Program-made: the position numbers and the translations under genes
Part shown: piece by piece, positions 11,973-23,930 of the stretch
Numbering within the stretch: the stretch's first letter is position 1
Layout of the letters: the number at the start of each line of letters is the position of its first letter
From: Neodontobutis hainanensis
Lineage: Eukaryota; Chordata; Actinopteri; Gobiiformes; Odontobutidae
Length of the DNA stretch: 64,000 nt
Assembly: GCA_024349245.1 (NCBI GenBank)
Contig: JALDNG010000824.1
Span: forward strand, 1 to 64,000
Reading direction: 5' to 3'
Notes under the pieces: generated by a model
Seen by the model: only the letters and a program-made list of their open reading frames with translations
Databases searched by the model: none
What the model was told of the DNA's origin: nothing

Positions 11973-13430
11973 GTGGACTCGTCCGTCACTCAGGCTGAAG
12001 TCACTGAGGTAGTTGGTAAACTCCTCGGTGGCAAGGCACCGGGGGTGGATGAGATACGCCCTGAGTACCTCAAGTCTCTGGATGTTGTGGGGCTGTCTTG
12101 GTTGACACGCCTCTGCAACATCGCGTGCCGTTGGGGACAGTACCTCTGGACTGGCAGACCGGGGTGGTGGTCCCTCTTTTTAAGGGGGACCGGAGGGTGT
12201 GTTCCAACTACAGAGGGATCACACTCCTCAGCCTCCCTGGGAAAGTCTATGCCAGGGTACTGGAGAGGAGAATGTGGCCGATAATCGAACCTCAGATCCA
12301 GGAGGAACAATGCGGTTTTCGTCCCGGTCGTGGAACACTGGACCAGCTCTATACCCTCTCCAGGGTGCTGGAGGGTTTATGGGAGTTTGCCCAACCAGTC
12401 CACATGTGCTTTGTGGATCTGGAAAAGGCATTCGACTGTGTCCCTCGTGGTGCCCTGTGGGGGGTGCTCTGGGAGTATGGGGTCCGGGGCCCTTTGCTAA
12501 GGGCTATCCGGTCCCTGTACGATCGGAGCAGGAGCTTGGTTCGCATTGCCGGCAGTAAGTCAGACCTGTTCCCGGTGAATGTTGGACTCCGGCAGGGCTG
12601 CCCTTTGTCACCGGTCCTGTTCATTATCTTTATGGACAGGATTTCTAGGCGCAGCCAGGGGCCGGAGGGAGTCTGGCTTGGGGACCACAGGATTTCGTCT
12701 CTGCTTTTTGCAGATGATGTTGTCCTGTTGGCTCCATCAAGCCAGGACCTTCAGTGTTCACTGGGGCGGTTTGCAGCCGAGTGTGAAGCGGCTGGGATGA
12801 GGATCAGCACCTCCAAGTCTGAGACCATGGTTCTCAGTCGGAAAAGGGTGGATTGCCCCCTTCAGGTTGCTGGAGAGCTCCTGCCTCAAGTGGAGGAGTT
12901 CAAGTATCTCGGGGTCTTGTTCACGAGTGAGGAAGGAAGGAGCGTGAGATTGACAGACGGATCGGTGCAGCTTCTGCAGTAATGCGGTCGATGTACCGGT
13001 CTGTCGTGGTGAAGAAGGAGCTAAGCTGTAAGGCAAAGCTCTCGATTTACCAGTCAATCTACGTTCCCACTCTCACCTATGGTCATGAAGTTTGGGTCAT
13101 GACCGAAAGAACAAGATCCCGGATACAGGCGGCCGAAATGAGCTTTCTCCGCAGAGTGGCGGGCGCTCCTTAGAGATAGGGTGAGGAGCTCGGTCACTCG
13201 GGAGGAGCTCAAAGTAGAGCCGCTGCTCCTTCACATCGAGAGGAGCCAGCTGAGGTGGCTCGGGCATCTGTTTCGGATGCCTCCCGGACGCCTCCTAGGG
13301 AGGTGTTCGGGCATGTCCCACCGGGAGGAGACCTCGGGAAGACCTAGGACACGCTGGAGGGACTATGTCTCTCGGCTGGCCTGGGAACGCCTCGGTATCC
13401 CCGGAAGAGCTGGAGGAAGTGTCTGGGGAG
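11973..13430 (+). pseudogene. Rex3 reverse transcriptase and C-terminal region, frameshifted
   Basis: After GKAPGVDEIRPEYLKSLDVV (from 12033) a frameshift near 12110 leads into a 294-codon open stretch, 12098-12982. It carries NYRGITLLSLPGKVYARVLE, GFRPGRGTLDQLYTLSRVLE, FVDLEKAFDCV (motif A), LRQGCPLSPVLF (motif B), the catalytic LLFADDVVLLAPS (motif C) and FKYLGVLF. A frameshift near 12930 moves it to RSMYRSVVVKKELSCKAKL, which stops after RVAGAP near 13173. The C-terminal QLRWLGHLFRMPPGRLLG and RPRTRWRDYVSRLAWERLG blocks continue in another frame from 13181. The polymerase core itself is intact. Confidence 0.9.
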
Positions 13431-13525
13431 AAGGGAAGTCTGGGCTTCTCTGCTTAGACTGCTGCCCCGCGACCCGGCCCCGGATAAGCGGAAGAAGATG
13501 GATGGATGGATGGATGGATGGATGT

Positions 13526-14168
13526 AAAGAAGGAAAAGCATGGGGCTCAACAGTCACAATTTTGGCTTTGGACAAGTAAGTAGCCTAATTACCAACAGTA
13601 GCTACAGATGTACAGTATTGTTCAAAAATAATAGCAGTACATTGTGACTAACCAGAATAATTCAGATTTTTAGTATATTTTTTAACAAGTTACCAGTAGG
13701 TGAAGTAGATTCTCAGAAAACAAATAAGACCCAGCATTCTCTATGGTTGCTCTATGCATGCTCTTAAGGCTGTGCAATTGGGCAATTAGCTTAAAGGGTG
13801 TGTTAAAAAAATAGCAGTGTGGCATTCAATCACTGATATAATCAATTTTGTGAAAAAAACAATGACTGTATAATATATGGATGTTTCCGCCCATTGCTCC
13901 CCTATTTACCCATATTGTCTTTATGTTGTATATTATAAAATGTCAGTTACATCCGGGCTTTTTGGCTTTTACTGCATAGTAAAACAATAATTTTCAGATA
14001 TTGCTATTATTTTGAGTAACAATAAACATAATCTGGGATAAATTAATTGATCATTTTGTAGGTAACCCATTTGAAGAAGCGAAAATATCTACAGACACAT
14101 GATGAGGTCGGCAGAATAGAGGGGGAGGGAGCCACAAACGGCGCGTAGGAGTGTAAAAGTGTGATGCA
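13526..14168. repeat. Two unclassified repeat remnants
   Basis: 13605-13870 begins with TGTTCAAAAATAATAGCAGT and repeats AAAAAATAGCAGTGTGGC at 13805, which looks like the ends of a fish DNA element. 13880-13990 contains TCCGCCCATTGCTCCCCTAT and GTTACATCCGG, shared with 42790-42900 and, inverted, with 46140-46260. No coding sequence. Confidence 0.45.
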
Positions 14169-14176
14169 GCCGTAAC

Positions 14177-14804
14177 TAGGCCTGTCACAATAATTACTAA
14201 ATCAACTTATTTTTCGAAATACAAAACACGCACAGTAATATTTTGAGGCTCGATAAATGACAGTAAATGTGCTTATATAAAACCTACCCATGCATATTTA
14301 ATACAGAACAAAAGTTGTAGACGTAGAAGAAGAGCTTCGCAACACTGAATCGATCTGATTCAGACAGCAGCCACAAGCTGCACGTAAGGACACAGTATGA
14401 CATCACACAAGTTACCCACAATTCCATCTTCTAAAAGGTGACAAGCAGCAAGACAACCACCAACCATTGATGTCTGCTTGTCTGCTTTCTGAACAAAGTG
14501 GGATTTCTCAACATCTTTCACAACGTTGCCTAAACATTTCTGAAGACACAGTTGAATGTGATGTTCAAAAGCAGTTATTTAATTTGCACTTTTTTACCAT
14601 TTTACCTTTAAATGTAAATATTTTTATGCAGTTGTCCAAAAGTTATATTTAAATTCTTCAGATTTTATTTAATATTTTATATATATTTCCAGTTTATTGC
14701 ATTCAAATATTGCATAGTACCAAAAAAAAAATAAAAATTGTCTACTCAATAATATTGTTTAGGTAATATATTAACCATCAAAATATTTTATTGCGACAAG
14801 CCTA
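14177..14804. mobile_element. hAT-like MITE, 628 bp, perfect 8-bp target duplication
   Basis: The ends are TAGGCCTGTCACAATAA and TTATTGCGACAAGCCTA, inverted with small differences. GCCGTAAC flanks both sides (14169-14176 and 14805-14812). The interior is AT-rich and non-coding. Confidence 0.87.
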
Positions 14805-14812
14805 GCCGTAAC

Positions 14813-15229
14813 GCAATGCTGATTTGGTGTAAATTGGGGATAATAATGTGAGAAGGTGCAAGGGAATGTTCTGGACGGGGCATGAATTAGCTGGGAGAGC
14901 ACCATTTAGTGAGAGAGATGATAAACTCCAGAAAAGAGTGGATTAAATGCTTACTGAATGTTCTCATTTCTGCTCCACGGGCCATGATCCTTCCAGTAGA
15001 TCTGATCACTCAGTCCTGGTGTGACCTGCCTGTAAAGAAAATATCAGACTGAACCCTAACTATGTTAAGACACTAACGGATCCCCCTGTGGGGCAAAGCA
15101 GAGTGGGGTGCCGCCTATTCATGCATTGGTGCCTTTCAATACAATTGTCACTGCCATTCCTAGATTCTCTCAAATTATTCATGGTTCTATGGGCCCAGAC
15201 AACAAACAGACAGGGTCACCTGCATGCAG
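14813..15229. other. No gene seen
   Basis: Short spacer; nothing recognisable. Confidence 0.35.
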
Positions 15230-16216
15230 GGCATTCCTCTGCAGCCCGCAGTAACAGCACAGAGCCCACCAAAAAAAGAGTGACCACCACCCGGTCTGCC
15301 AGTCCAAATGTACTGTCCCCAACCGCCACGCGATGTTGTAGAGGCGTGTCAACCAAGACAGCCCTAAAACATCTAGAGACTTCAGGTACTCAGGGTGTAT
15401 CTCATCCACCCCCAATGCCTTGCCACTGAGGAGCTTCCCACTACCTTAGTGACAACGGCTTGGGTGATGGACGAGTCCACCACTGAGCCTTCGGCCTCTG
15501 CTTCCTCAGTGGAAGACATGTTGGTGGGGTTGAGGAGATCCTCAAGTATTCCTTCCACCGTCCAACAATGTCCCTAGTTGAAGTCAGCAGATTCCCACCT
15601 CCAATGTAAACAGTGTTGGCAGGGCACTGCTTCCCCTCCTGAGGCGCCGGACGCTTTGCCAGAATTTCTTCGAGGCCGATCGATAGTCTTTTCCATGGCC
15701 TCACCCCTTCCCAGACCCGAGTTTTAGCCTCCACAACTACCGGGCTGCAGCCCGCTTGGCCTGCCGGTACCTATCAGCTACCTCAGGAGTCCCACGAGCC
15801 AACCGGGCTCAGAAGGTCTCCTTCATCAGCTTGACAGCATCCCTTACTTTTGGAGTCCACCACCGGGTTTCGGGGTTGCCGCCACAACAGGCACCGGGAT
15901 TTTGCAGCCACTCGACAATGGAGGTGGAGAACATGGTCCACTCGGACTCAATGTCTCCAACCTCCTCGGGATCTGGTCAAAGCTCTGCCAAAAGTGGGAG
16001 TTTTGGGCTCGGCCAAAAGTTCCCAACAGACCCTCATAGCGCGTTTGGGCCTGCCGAGTTTGTCCAGATTTGAGCCAACTCACCACTGGTGATCAGTTGA
16101 CAGCTCTGCCCCTCTCTTCACTCAAGTGTCCAAGACATACGGCCAGAGGTCAGATGAAACAACTACAAAGTCGATCAACAGTCAGTCTCTGGCCTAGGGT
16201 GTCCTGGTGCCACGTG
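15230..16216 (-). mobile_element. Rex3: Rex3 internal fragment, minus strand
   Basis: Reading the minus strand from 16216 down, the sequence matches the Rex3 region around 11226-12190 of the copy at 10.2 kb. It includes the end of the endonuclease (SFDQIPRRLETLSPSGPC), the linker and GVDEIHPEYLKSLDVLGLSW at about 15350-15415. It lacks the 5' leader, the polymerase core and the (GATG)n tail, so it is an internal piece left by deletion or rearrangement rather than a simple 5'-truncated insertion. Stops and shifts are frequent. Confidence 0.88.
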
Positions 16217-16769
16217 CAAGTATTTTTTGTAATTAATGTTGCGTTTGTCATATAGTTATTTGTGTTCCGACACCAACGAGACCAGCAGCTCTACATTCAT
16301 CTTGCCTTGCATCTTATTTCTTCCCGAAAGTGTAGACGCTACTTGGCGTATATCTTCTTCTCCGTTAAGTATGTATGCTCGGCAAGACCATTTTGTGTTT
16401 TGAATGTAAACATAGTAACTGACCAATTACTTCCCCAGTCAATCAGAGGCCAGTCAGTTCAACAGCACAAAGTCCACTGCTATAAAAAAGAAAATATACT
16501 GTCTAGGGCAAATCGTGGTCTGTTAGAACATTGCCTTCTAAAATATAAGGCTTCTGAAGACCTGTACATTTGATAGAAAATTACAGTTCTTCTAAACAAT
16601 AACCTTATCTTACTATTCAGTTCAAAAGTGGGTGCTGCAGCTTTGCTGAATGGACACATCAACAGCCCCACTGGAGCCACAAACGCTTCAAAACAAAGCA
16701 GGAGTTAGCCAGCACTGATTGAGACTCTCATGACAGAGACTCAAACTGCGTGCTGACACAACATTTGTC
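16217..16769. other. No gene seen
   Basis: No recognisable repeat ends or protein similarity. The 103-codon frame at 16262-16573 is unsupported. Confidence 0.4.
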
Positions 16770-16777
16770 CTTTAGAG

Positions 16778-17292
16778 CAGTGTTTCCCAACCTTTTTGAG
16801 CCGGCACACATTTTACATTAGAAAAGTCACAAGGCATACCACCAAACAAAAATGGCACAACAACTATATTTATTTATTAATGAATAAATATATTTATTTA
16901 AAAATAATGAAAATCTAGTCTCAATTTACTCCTGTTTAGTTAAAAACAAACATCTTTGGAAAGTTTCTTCGCAAAGGAGAAAAACCCAGTGAGGAGATAG
17001 AAGAAGAGCATACAACCAAGATAAAGTAAGCTGCATTTAACAGACAAGAGCAAGAGTCCTACTTAAAATATGGATTTATAGCAACAGGTGATTCCGCGCA
17101 CTAAGCCCGCTCTGCATAATATGCGGCGGCCAGCTCTCTAATGAGGCAATGAAGTCTTCAAAACTGCTTCAGCAACCTGCATTAAAAAAAACACGTTTAT
17201 TAATAATTTTTAGGAAATATTAAAGTTTTTATGCTACTTGTATAATTTGTTTGTGTATTTAAACGTGGCGCATAAAAAGTTGGGAACCGCTG
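16778..17292. mobile_element. hAT-Charlie-like MITE, 515 bp, perfect 8-bp target duplication
   Basis: The left end CAGTGTTTCCCAACCTTTTT and right end AAAAAGTTGGGAACCGCTG are inverted, typical of Charlie-type hATs. CTTTAGAG flanks both sides (16770-16777 and 17293-17300). Relatives of its interior occur at 58.26-58.34 and 60.22-60.30 kb. Confidence 0.9.
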
Positions 17293-18372
17293 CTTTAGAG
17301 CTCCCCTCTCCATGTTAGTGAGATGTGTTTACTTAAGGCTGATTTATGCTTCTGCGTTGGGTGTACGCCGTAGTGTACGCCGTAGGCTACGCACGTGGCG
17401 GCACGTCATGCGCATTTATACCTCTGCGTATGTCTGTTTTGCTCTGCAGTACACCGCCAAAACGCTAGTTGACGCGAGCAGGTTCCACTGTGTTTGAAAC
17501 GACATTTCAGTCACCCCACAGAATTGTGCCATGGCAAAACAACAGTGTGTCGTGGTCAACCTGGTGTGTAACTTGTATTGGTGTAAACTATAATGCACCA
17601 ATAAATGACGTGGAATATTTTATTTTTTTTAAGTTTGTACTATACATACAAATGGTCGAACTATGTATAAGATAATGCACCATGTAACAATGGTATATAA
17701 TTGTTTACATTAAATAGATGTAACAGAGCAAACTATACAAATAAATTAACTGGAAGATCTTAATGTATTGTAACCTTAACCATAAAATATGCATACAGCA
17801 GGAACCAACATAATTGGTTCAAACTATATACACAAATTGTTTGATGCAAAAGATAGTAAAAACAGGAGTAACGGCCTTGAATTGTAAATTAAAAATAGAT
17901 GCAAAAGAGCAAACACAGACACATGTGCTACTATTAGTTAATGTTTATTTGCAATAACCTTCACACCTTTTTTGAAACAGCAGTATTTTTTTTAATAAAC
18001 AGTGTAAAGTACATTCAAATATGGGCATGACAGTGCAATCTATTAATGTGCAATGATCTACAATTATTATCTAAAATAGATGTAAAAGAGAAACTTCACA
18101 AATGATGCAAACTACAGTATAACCTGCATGAATTGGTGTGAACAGACAATGAATAAAAAAGCTGAAGTGCAAACTATATACAAAAAAATAAATAAAAAAA
18201 GCAAAAGTGCAAACTGCAGATACAGTGCATTTCTATATGCATTGCTTGCACTCTGTGGTCCTCCGCAGCATATCTGCAACAGTTTGTCCAAACCAGTCGC
18301 TCTCATCATTGCCTTGACACAGTCTCTGTTGAGCTCCACCCGCCATTCCTCCAACTGAGCCTCCAACCCATA

Positions 18373-18446
18373 GACATACATAAGAAAGGCTAGATGTCTC
18401 ACGGCGCAGTCTCCGACGGCATCACCGGCGGCCATCTTGAAACAGG
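18373..18446 (-). repeat. Inverted repeat partner of 20395-20493
   Basis: The minus strand shares CAAGATGGCCGCC and a 32-bp block beginning GAGACATCTAGCCTTTCTTA with the plus strand at 20395-20493. The middle differs. Both lie inside the 4.2-kb element. A 130-codon minus frame (18112-18504) overlaps it and is not recognised. Confidence 0.7.
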
Positions 18447-20097
18447 CAAGCTTCCTATCGGACTCCATGGTACCTGATGTAAGGTGAGTGATCTGCACGA
18501 ACATAAATACTTTTATCTCGCTGAAATCTTGACGGATTTACAAAATGTTTGATTTCTTACAAAGCGTTAATAATGTGGCTATAATTCTGGATGCGTGAAC
18601 ATGTTGAAATTGCAGCTTTTCTTTTGAAAGACGACTTAATCGTGCAGCATAGTTGTGTATCACGGCTAACGTTACCTGTGCAAGTTATCAAGGCTGAGAC
18701 CACCATCGAGCTGTTCAGTTATAGTTTTACTGACACCAATAACGATTTTATGACAACTATTTTTTTATCTATATTACAGTCATTGTGAATGTGGTTGTAG
18801 TTATTAGCTGGCTTTGAGTGAGACCTAACGTTAGTAGTTACAGGTTAGCTGTTACCCAGCAATTTTACATCAGTGGGAGAGGCAGAATTGCTCTTTCTTT
18901 TCAATATAACTTAAGTTGCACATGATTTCCAATCGGTTTGGTTTGTTAAAAACATCTTATTATTTTTATTTTTGTAAAATGTGTTTTCTGAAGACATGCA
19001 CATTAACCCTAACCCTAAGACATACACAGTACCTGGAAGTGTCACAAACCATTTTGAGTATATAGAAAAATGCCTGTATTTGTATCTGTTTGCCGAATTT
19101 ATCACCACTGATACAGTCTGAACTGTATGATAATGTCATGCAACTTAATTTATACGGAAAGATCATTCAGGGGTGGCTAGTTCTAGTGTTTTTTTTTAAG
19201 CATAAAACATTTTTAAAGCATGTAGTGAATATCTGTATACTATACTCCATATATCTTTTTTTGTTTTAAGGTGGCTGGAATAACAACCCTAATGCCAGTT
19301 CAAGTACATCTTCAGGAAGCTGATGGCCCGGTGTGGGGTTGTTAAACCATGCAGAGGCAATGTGACAGCACAGGATGACACAGAGTCCCTCACAGCTGTC
19401 ATTGTCACCTCTACAAGCCTGTCAGCTGTAGATATGTCCTCTGCAACAAATGAATAAATAGACTTTTGTGTAATTATTCCATATTTTGTGTAGTAATTCT
19501 ATATCAGAACCCCTGATATACAATCCAAATAGTCTACAAGAAACTTCAGAGTGTTACTAAGAGGTTACCACACAGTAAGCCTTTATTATGTAGCCTATGT
19601 CTATGTTTTGGGTAACCAAAAGTCCTATGGGGAGTTTCGATAGGGCATTTTACAAAACGCATGAGCATACCTTGGCAAATCAATGGTCTAAAGTACTCAT
19701 ATTTCATTCTATATTGATCTGCTTTTGTACACAGCTTTACAAGACCTGGTGCTTGGGCTCAGTTGTGTTTCTAAAGTCATATCAAGAGACCTAGAAGCTG
19801 AAATGTGGTCAGATGAGATGCTTGTTATCCAACAGAAAGAAAAAACAATATTCTAGCCTCTATAACTCTGTGCAAGTACTTCACATAATTATTCTGATTG
19901 TTTCCTAAGAAACTACAGGGTCTCAGTTTTCTAAAGAGGTCAGGCATTTGATGGAAGGCAAAAATGGCTGGGAACAGTGATCTCTGAAGTAGGCGCAGTG
20001 CAATGTCAAGGGGAAAAGCCTAGTAAATGGCCCAATCCTCAAGAAGTTAAAATAAACATAATTCAAATTATTTTATTATAATATTAACATTATAAAA

Positions 20098-20152
<55 letters not shown>
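20098..20152. repeat. (TG)n(TA)n microsatellite
   Basis: A short TG run passes directly into a TA run. Confidence 0.95.
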
Positions 20153-20156
<4 letters not shown>

Positions 20157-21044
20157 TATTCATATTCATTCCTTGGGTGTGTGTATATTCATTGCATCTC
20201 TATGTTCTGTTCAATGTTATTTTCATATGGAAGTCCATGGTTATAATTATTCATAAGTATGCAGTGTCATAAGTATATCTCTGACGTTTATAACAAACTA
20301 GACTGTTTAAAAATCGGTAGAAAATTTAGCAAGTTATGGTTATTTAAAAAGTACATGCACCATTAAAACACAATGTTACGAGTGAGCAAGCTGCCTGTGA
20401 CAAGATGGCCGCCAGTTGCGGACGTCGACCTCCATTGGCCAACAGCGGGCGAGAGACATCTAGCCTTTCTTATGTATGTCTATGCTCCAACCGAGCAACC
20501 TGCACTTGGACCCAGTCATCTTTTTCTTTTCTCTTCCTTTTTTGTGTCATTCTTTGACTGGGGGACAGAAGAGATGGCTGCGAGGACAGAAGAGATGGCT
20601 GGTAATGGGGGCTCTACCACTTGGTAAACGGTCATCATCGCTGTTGGCTGGAGGTCTCACATTCGATAAACCAGTGGAGTTTGAGCTGGTGTCAGTCCCA
20701 TCCTGTGATTATGAAAAAAATAGCAAATAGTATAAGTTATACATAAAATATGATGCATTCATTGTTAATTCATAGACAGAGCTATAATAACTGTATATTC
20801 ATACATTGCAAATGCTAAATTGTTGCATTTGTATTTTCTGTAAGCCAAATAAAATTACAATCTATTATATTACATAAATACAACCCATTACATATAATTA
20901 CAACCTATTACACATGCTTTTTGACTCACAGGTATATTATTTCTGCAAAAAAATCAATACCCTATGTGGTAGCATTGCTAGTTAAGTTAGCTAACCGAAA
21001 CACAATAGAGGTACATAAAAGGATGTGCATTATTTACCTTATCG

Positions 21045-21287
21045 TCAAAGTTTGACTCCGTAGTCGATGTTTAACATGAGGTGCCAGCCAAGATAGGAAT
21101 ATATAAAACGCTGGGATTTTTTCCTCCTGGATCCCGCTCCTTGAGACAAGTTTTTACGGAGACGAACATACTTGTCTCGAGAGTTCTTCCATCTCTTCTG
21201 CACTCCGCTACATCTAAACCCACGTTGGAGATGGCTGTATTTCCTCACTTCTTCAATTAATCGCCCGGTAACTTAGTCCATTTCCAT
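21045..21287 (-). pseudogene. Myb/SANT-MADF-like domain relic of the Harbinger-like element
   Basis: From an ATG at 21287 the frame reads MEMD, a stop, then RLIEEVRKYSHL and, after an apparent internal deletion, VQKRWKNSRDKYVRLRKN and RRKKSQ. This is the layout of a MADF domain: an N-terminal LIEEVRKY helix and a C-terminal W-K-N-x-R-D-x-Y-V-R-L helix. The central helix is missing. A stop lies at 21045 and a donor-like AAG/GTAAAT at about 21038. Proteins of this kind usually act as the DNA-binding partner of Harbinger transposases. The early stop and the missing helix make it non-functional. Confidence 0.65.
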
Positions 21288-21710
21288 GTTGGCTCTTCAC
21301 TGAATTTGAATTTAAAAATGGCGGACGGTCCAGTGAGCAGAAGATCATTCCGAAATGCGTAGGAGGAAGCGTGATACTACCAAGCCGACCAATCACAGAT
21401 CTTGCGGTCCGCGTCGTCGCGGCGATGTAGTTACATTTTGGAGGAGGTGTGCATCAAGCTACGGCGTAGGGTACGGCGTAGGGTACACATCACTGCGTAT
21501 GCTATGCCGCACCTTCGAGCGCACCTATGCAGAAGCATAAATCAGCCTTTACACCGCCTAGAGCCAAGGACAGAAGCCCTGGGAAGCAGACAAATCAACA
21601 TTGAGGGTGGGAGAGTGGCAACCTATCAGGCGACGGGGGGTTGCCATTGAGGAGAGTAGTAATGACAGAACCTAATTTAGCTCAGCACCACATCAAAGGT
21701 GTGCAAGTAC

Positions 21711-22501
21711 CAATGGCGTTACTAACGACGTTAATTTTTCAATAACGGTGTAATCTAATTAATTACTTTGCCCATCGTTGTAATGCCGTTATCGTTACTG
21801 AGAATGTAAAGTGTTGTGTTACTACAATTGGGTTGAATAAAGCGCAAGGTGTCATTCTTTGACTACACATCAGCTGCTGCTGGAGAGAGCAGGTGGGGAT
21901 GAGGACAAGGTTGCAAATGCGATAATGATTGGCTGACGTCATCTCACTGCAGGCGCCAACTTCCACTAAACACAAGACAGCGTCAGCTGAGGAAATTCAA
22001 AGGTAGCGTTGTTTAATTGAAAGTAACGGCACTACTTCTTGTTTTTTGAAATTAAAGACAAGAATGTTTCTGTAAAAAAAGACTTTATCCACATCTGCCT
22101 CAAGCAACTCAAATCTTATGAAGCCCCTCACATCAACACATGCTAACACCACACTTGTTGCTGCTGCCAACACAACCACAAATGAAGCTCGCGTGAGACA
22201 AAGACTCTGTTAAAACAAGCAACACTTGCTAAAATACCAATACAAGGAGGAAAAGAGGGGTTACCCCTGCTGAAACACTTTTGCTAAATTCATAGAGAGT
22301 CAATATGAAAACAATAATATTGAGCTCAAATCGTCATTTGAGTAATTAGAGTACATTACAACCACTGGTTTAGTTGTTAGATGAAGAGTATTTTAGAATA
22401 GATTAATATATTTCTTCATTTTCACTGAGAATGTAATGAACATGTCAATCTACTGAGAGAGTTGGTTTGTGTTTATTGTGCAATAATATACAGGTTCAGA
22501 G

Positions 22502-22535
<34 letters not shown>

Positions 22536-22906
22536 TATTATTGGCCAGACCTTCCTTTGTTTCTTTTTACACAGGTTTACATTTGTGTGATTTAATTTTG
22601 CCCTTGAATTTATTTTCAATATTTATTTTTTAAATGTTTTTATTTCTATGTATATCATATGGCAGGCTGCAATCTATTGAGTTCAAATAAACACCAAATG
22701 TTCTAAAATACTGTATATAGTGTTTTTATTCAAAAATCATTTAATATTAACATCTTTGATATTTAAGCTGTTATAGAACGTAATACCGTTATAATACATA
22801 AAAAATAACTTAAGTTACTTTGCTGAGTAACTGAGTTACCTTTACAATTTGGTAACTGAGTTACTAACTCACTTACTACTTTTTTGAAGTAAGATGACCA
22901 ACACTG
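21711..22906. mobile_element. hAT-like element, 1.2 kb, 8-bp target duplication with one mismatch
   Basis: The flanks are GCAAGTAC (21703-21710) and GCGAGTAC (22907-22914). The ends are CAATGGCGTTAC and ATGACCAACACTG, and GTAACTGAGTTAC/TAACG words occur near both. Around 22085-22200 the plus strand reads KTLSTSASSNSNLMKPLTST then HANTTLVA, similar to the second half of a BED zinc finger with a conserved His replaced by Pro. A (TTA)n run lies at 22505-22543. Confidence 0.65.
22505..22543. repeat. (TTA)n microsatellite
   Basis: About 12 TTA units within the hAT-like element. Confidence 0.95.
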
Positions 22907-23039
22907 GCGAGTACAATCACAATATGCTGTGTGCTGCTGCAGGGTGTGGTGCTCAACACTGACGTGCAGCATTCAAAGTGTTCATTCTTCTCTTTTAGCT
23001 AAACATACACAACACTTTTACTTTTAAGATTCTCTGATT

Positions 23040-23042
<3 letters not shown>

Positions 23043-23070
<28 letters not shown>
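23043..23070. repeat. (AT)n microsatellite
   Basis: About 14 AT units. Confidence 0.95.
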
Positions 23071-23073
<3 letters not shown>

Positions 23074-23387
23074 AATCCCATTTCCTCACAAAGAAAGCGG
23101 GAATTTCCTTCCTCCTTGTGTGTCCCTCAGCAGACATATCAATTATAGCAGGCGTTTGTATCGGAGATGGGGTATGTGAAGACACCACTGTGCTTTTGGC
23201 ATGGGGCGGTTCTGCTCAGCGTTTTATGAATGCTGTTTGAAGAGACATGCCCATTTCCTCACAATGCACGTTCTCTCACCCTCTCTCTGGCTGCATCCTC
23301 AACACAAAGGAATACCACACAAAGGAAACATCCACTGGAATATGCATTTTCAGTTTGGCTGGTAAAACACAGAATTGCTGAAAAAAG

Positions 23388-23425
23388 CTTATATAGAAAA
23401 TGGGCAGTGCTATTCTCTATATAAG
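23388..23425. repeat. Quasi-palindrome
   Basis: CTTATATAGAAAAT and, after about ten bases, ATTCTCTATATAAG are reverse complements with one mismatch. ATATAGAGAATGG repeats again immediately after. Confidence 0.7.
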
Positions 23426-23930
23426 CATATAGAGAATGGACAGAGTTAAAGGCAGCCCGAGGATAGTCTTTAAACTACAAGACACTTTCCATGGACGAAA
23501 TATGTGAGAGCCATGGCTTATGTTGATGCTTTACACTCATACAAGACTCAAGGTATAGGAATTGATTTTGACTAGTAAATTTCCTCCAGACAAGTCTTTT
23601 TCTTTTTTGTTTTAAACATCGTTACTTGTAATTGTATGTATAGCCCTATATGTCTTTTTTGGTTATAGGCATTTATTATTAATTTATTATTATTAATATG
23701 ATTTCATTAATCTTATAGTGTAAAAATTTAGAAGCTGTCAATCCGAGGAAAGAGTAACATTAAGACGTTTCTGTTGCGAAGCCAAAACTCAATTCATCAA
23801 CTAAATTTACGCTTACTTTACTCATAAAAGTGAACTTTTAAATTTTAAGCTGTGCGGCTCTTATAAAGATCAGCAAAAAATTGGCCAAACAAAGGCAAAA
23901 TGCCTGAAGTTTGACAGTAACATCTGAAAA

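Larger units (their letters stand above)
10197..13525 (+). mobile_element. Rex3: Rex3 (RTE-clade LINE), nearly full length, inactive
   Basis: The 5' leader starts with CCGCCACCTTATCGTGGTGG and runs into an apurinic endonuclease-like region, a reverse transcriptase and a short 3' end. The end is (GATG)n at about 13498-13524, the tail described for Rex3. The sequence CTGGCAGACCGGGGTGGTGG at 12152 matches what I recall of the conserved Rex3 reverse transcriptase primer site. At about 3.3 kb it is close to the expected full length. Several frameshifts, a nonsense codon near 13171 and an endonuclease substitution show it is dead. Another copy of the family runs off the right edge. Confidence 0.92.
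17336..21548. mobile_element. PIF/Harbinger-like DNA transposon, 4.2 kb, decayed
   Basis: Both ends carry the perfect 20-bp inverted repeat AGGCTGATTTATGCTTCTGC. They are flanked by TTA at 17333-17335 and 21549-21551, the 3-bp duplication typical of PIF/Harbinger. TACGCCGTAG words are repeated just inside each end. The minus strand near the right end encodes a Myb/SANT-MADF-like relic, the usual second protein of this superfamily. I cannot recognise a DDE transposase in the remaining 3.5 kb, so it is probably deleted or too decayed. A (TG)n(TA)n tract lies at 20098-20152. Confidence 0.7.

Noticed and set aside
18112..18504. 130-codon minus frame as a gene
   Set aside because: Overlaps a repeated block that recurs inverted at 20.4 kb and ends in low-complexity Leu/Phe codons.
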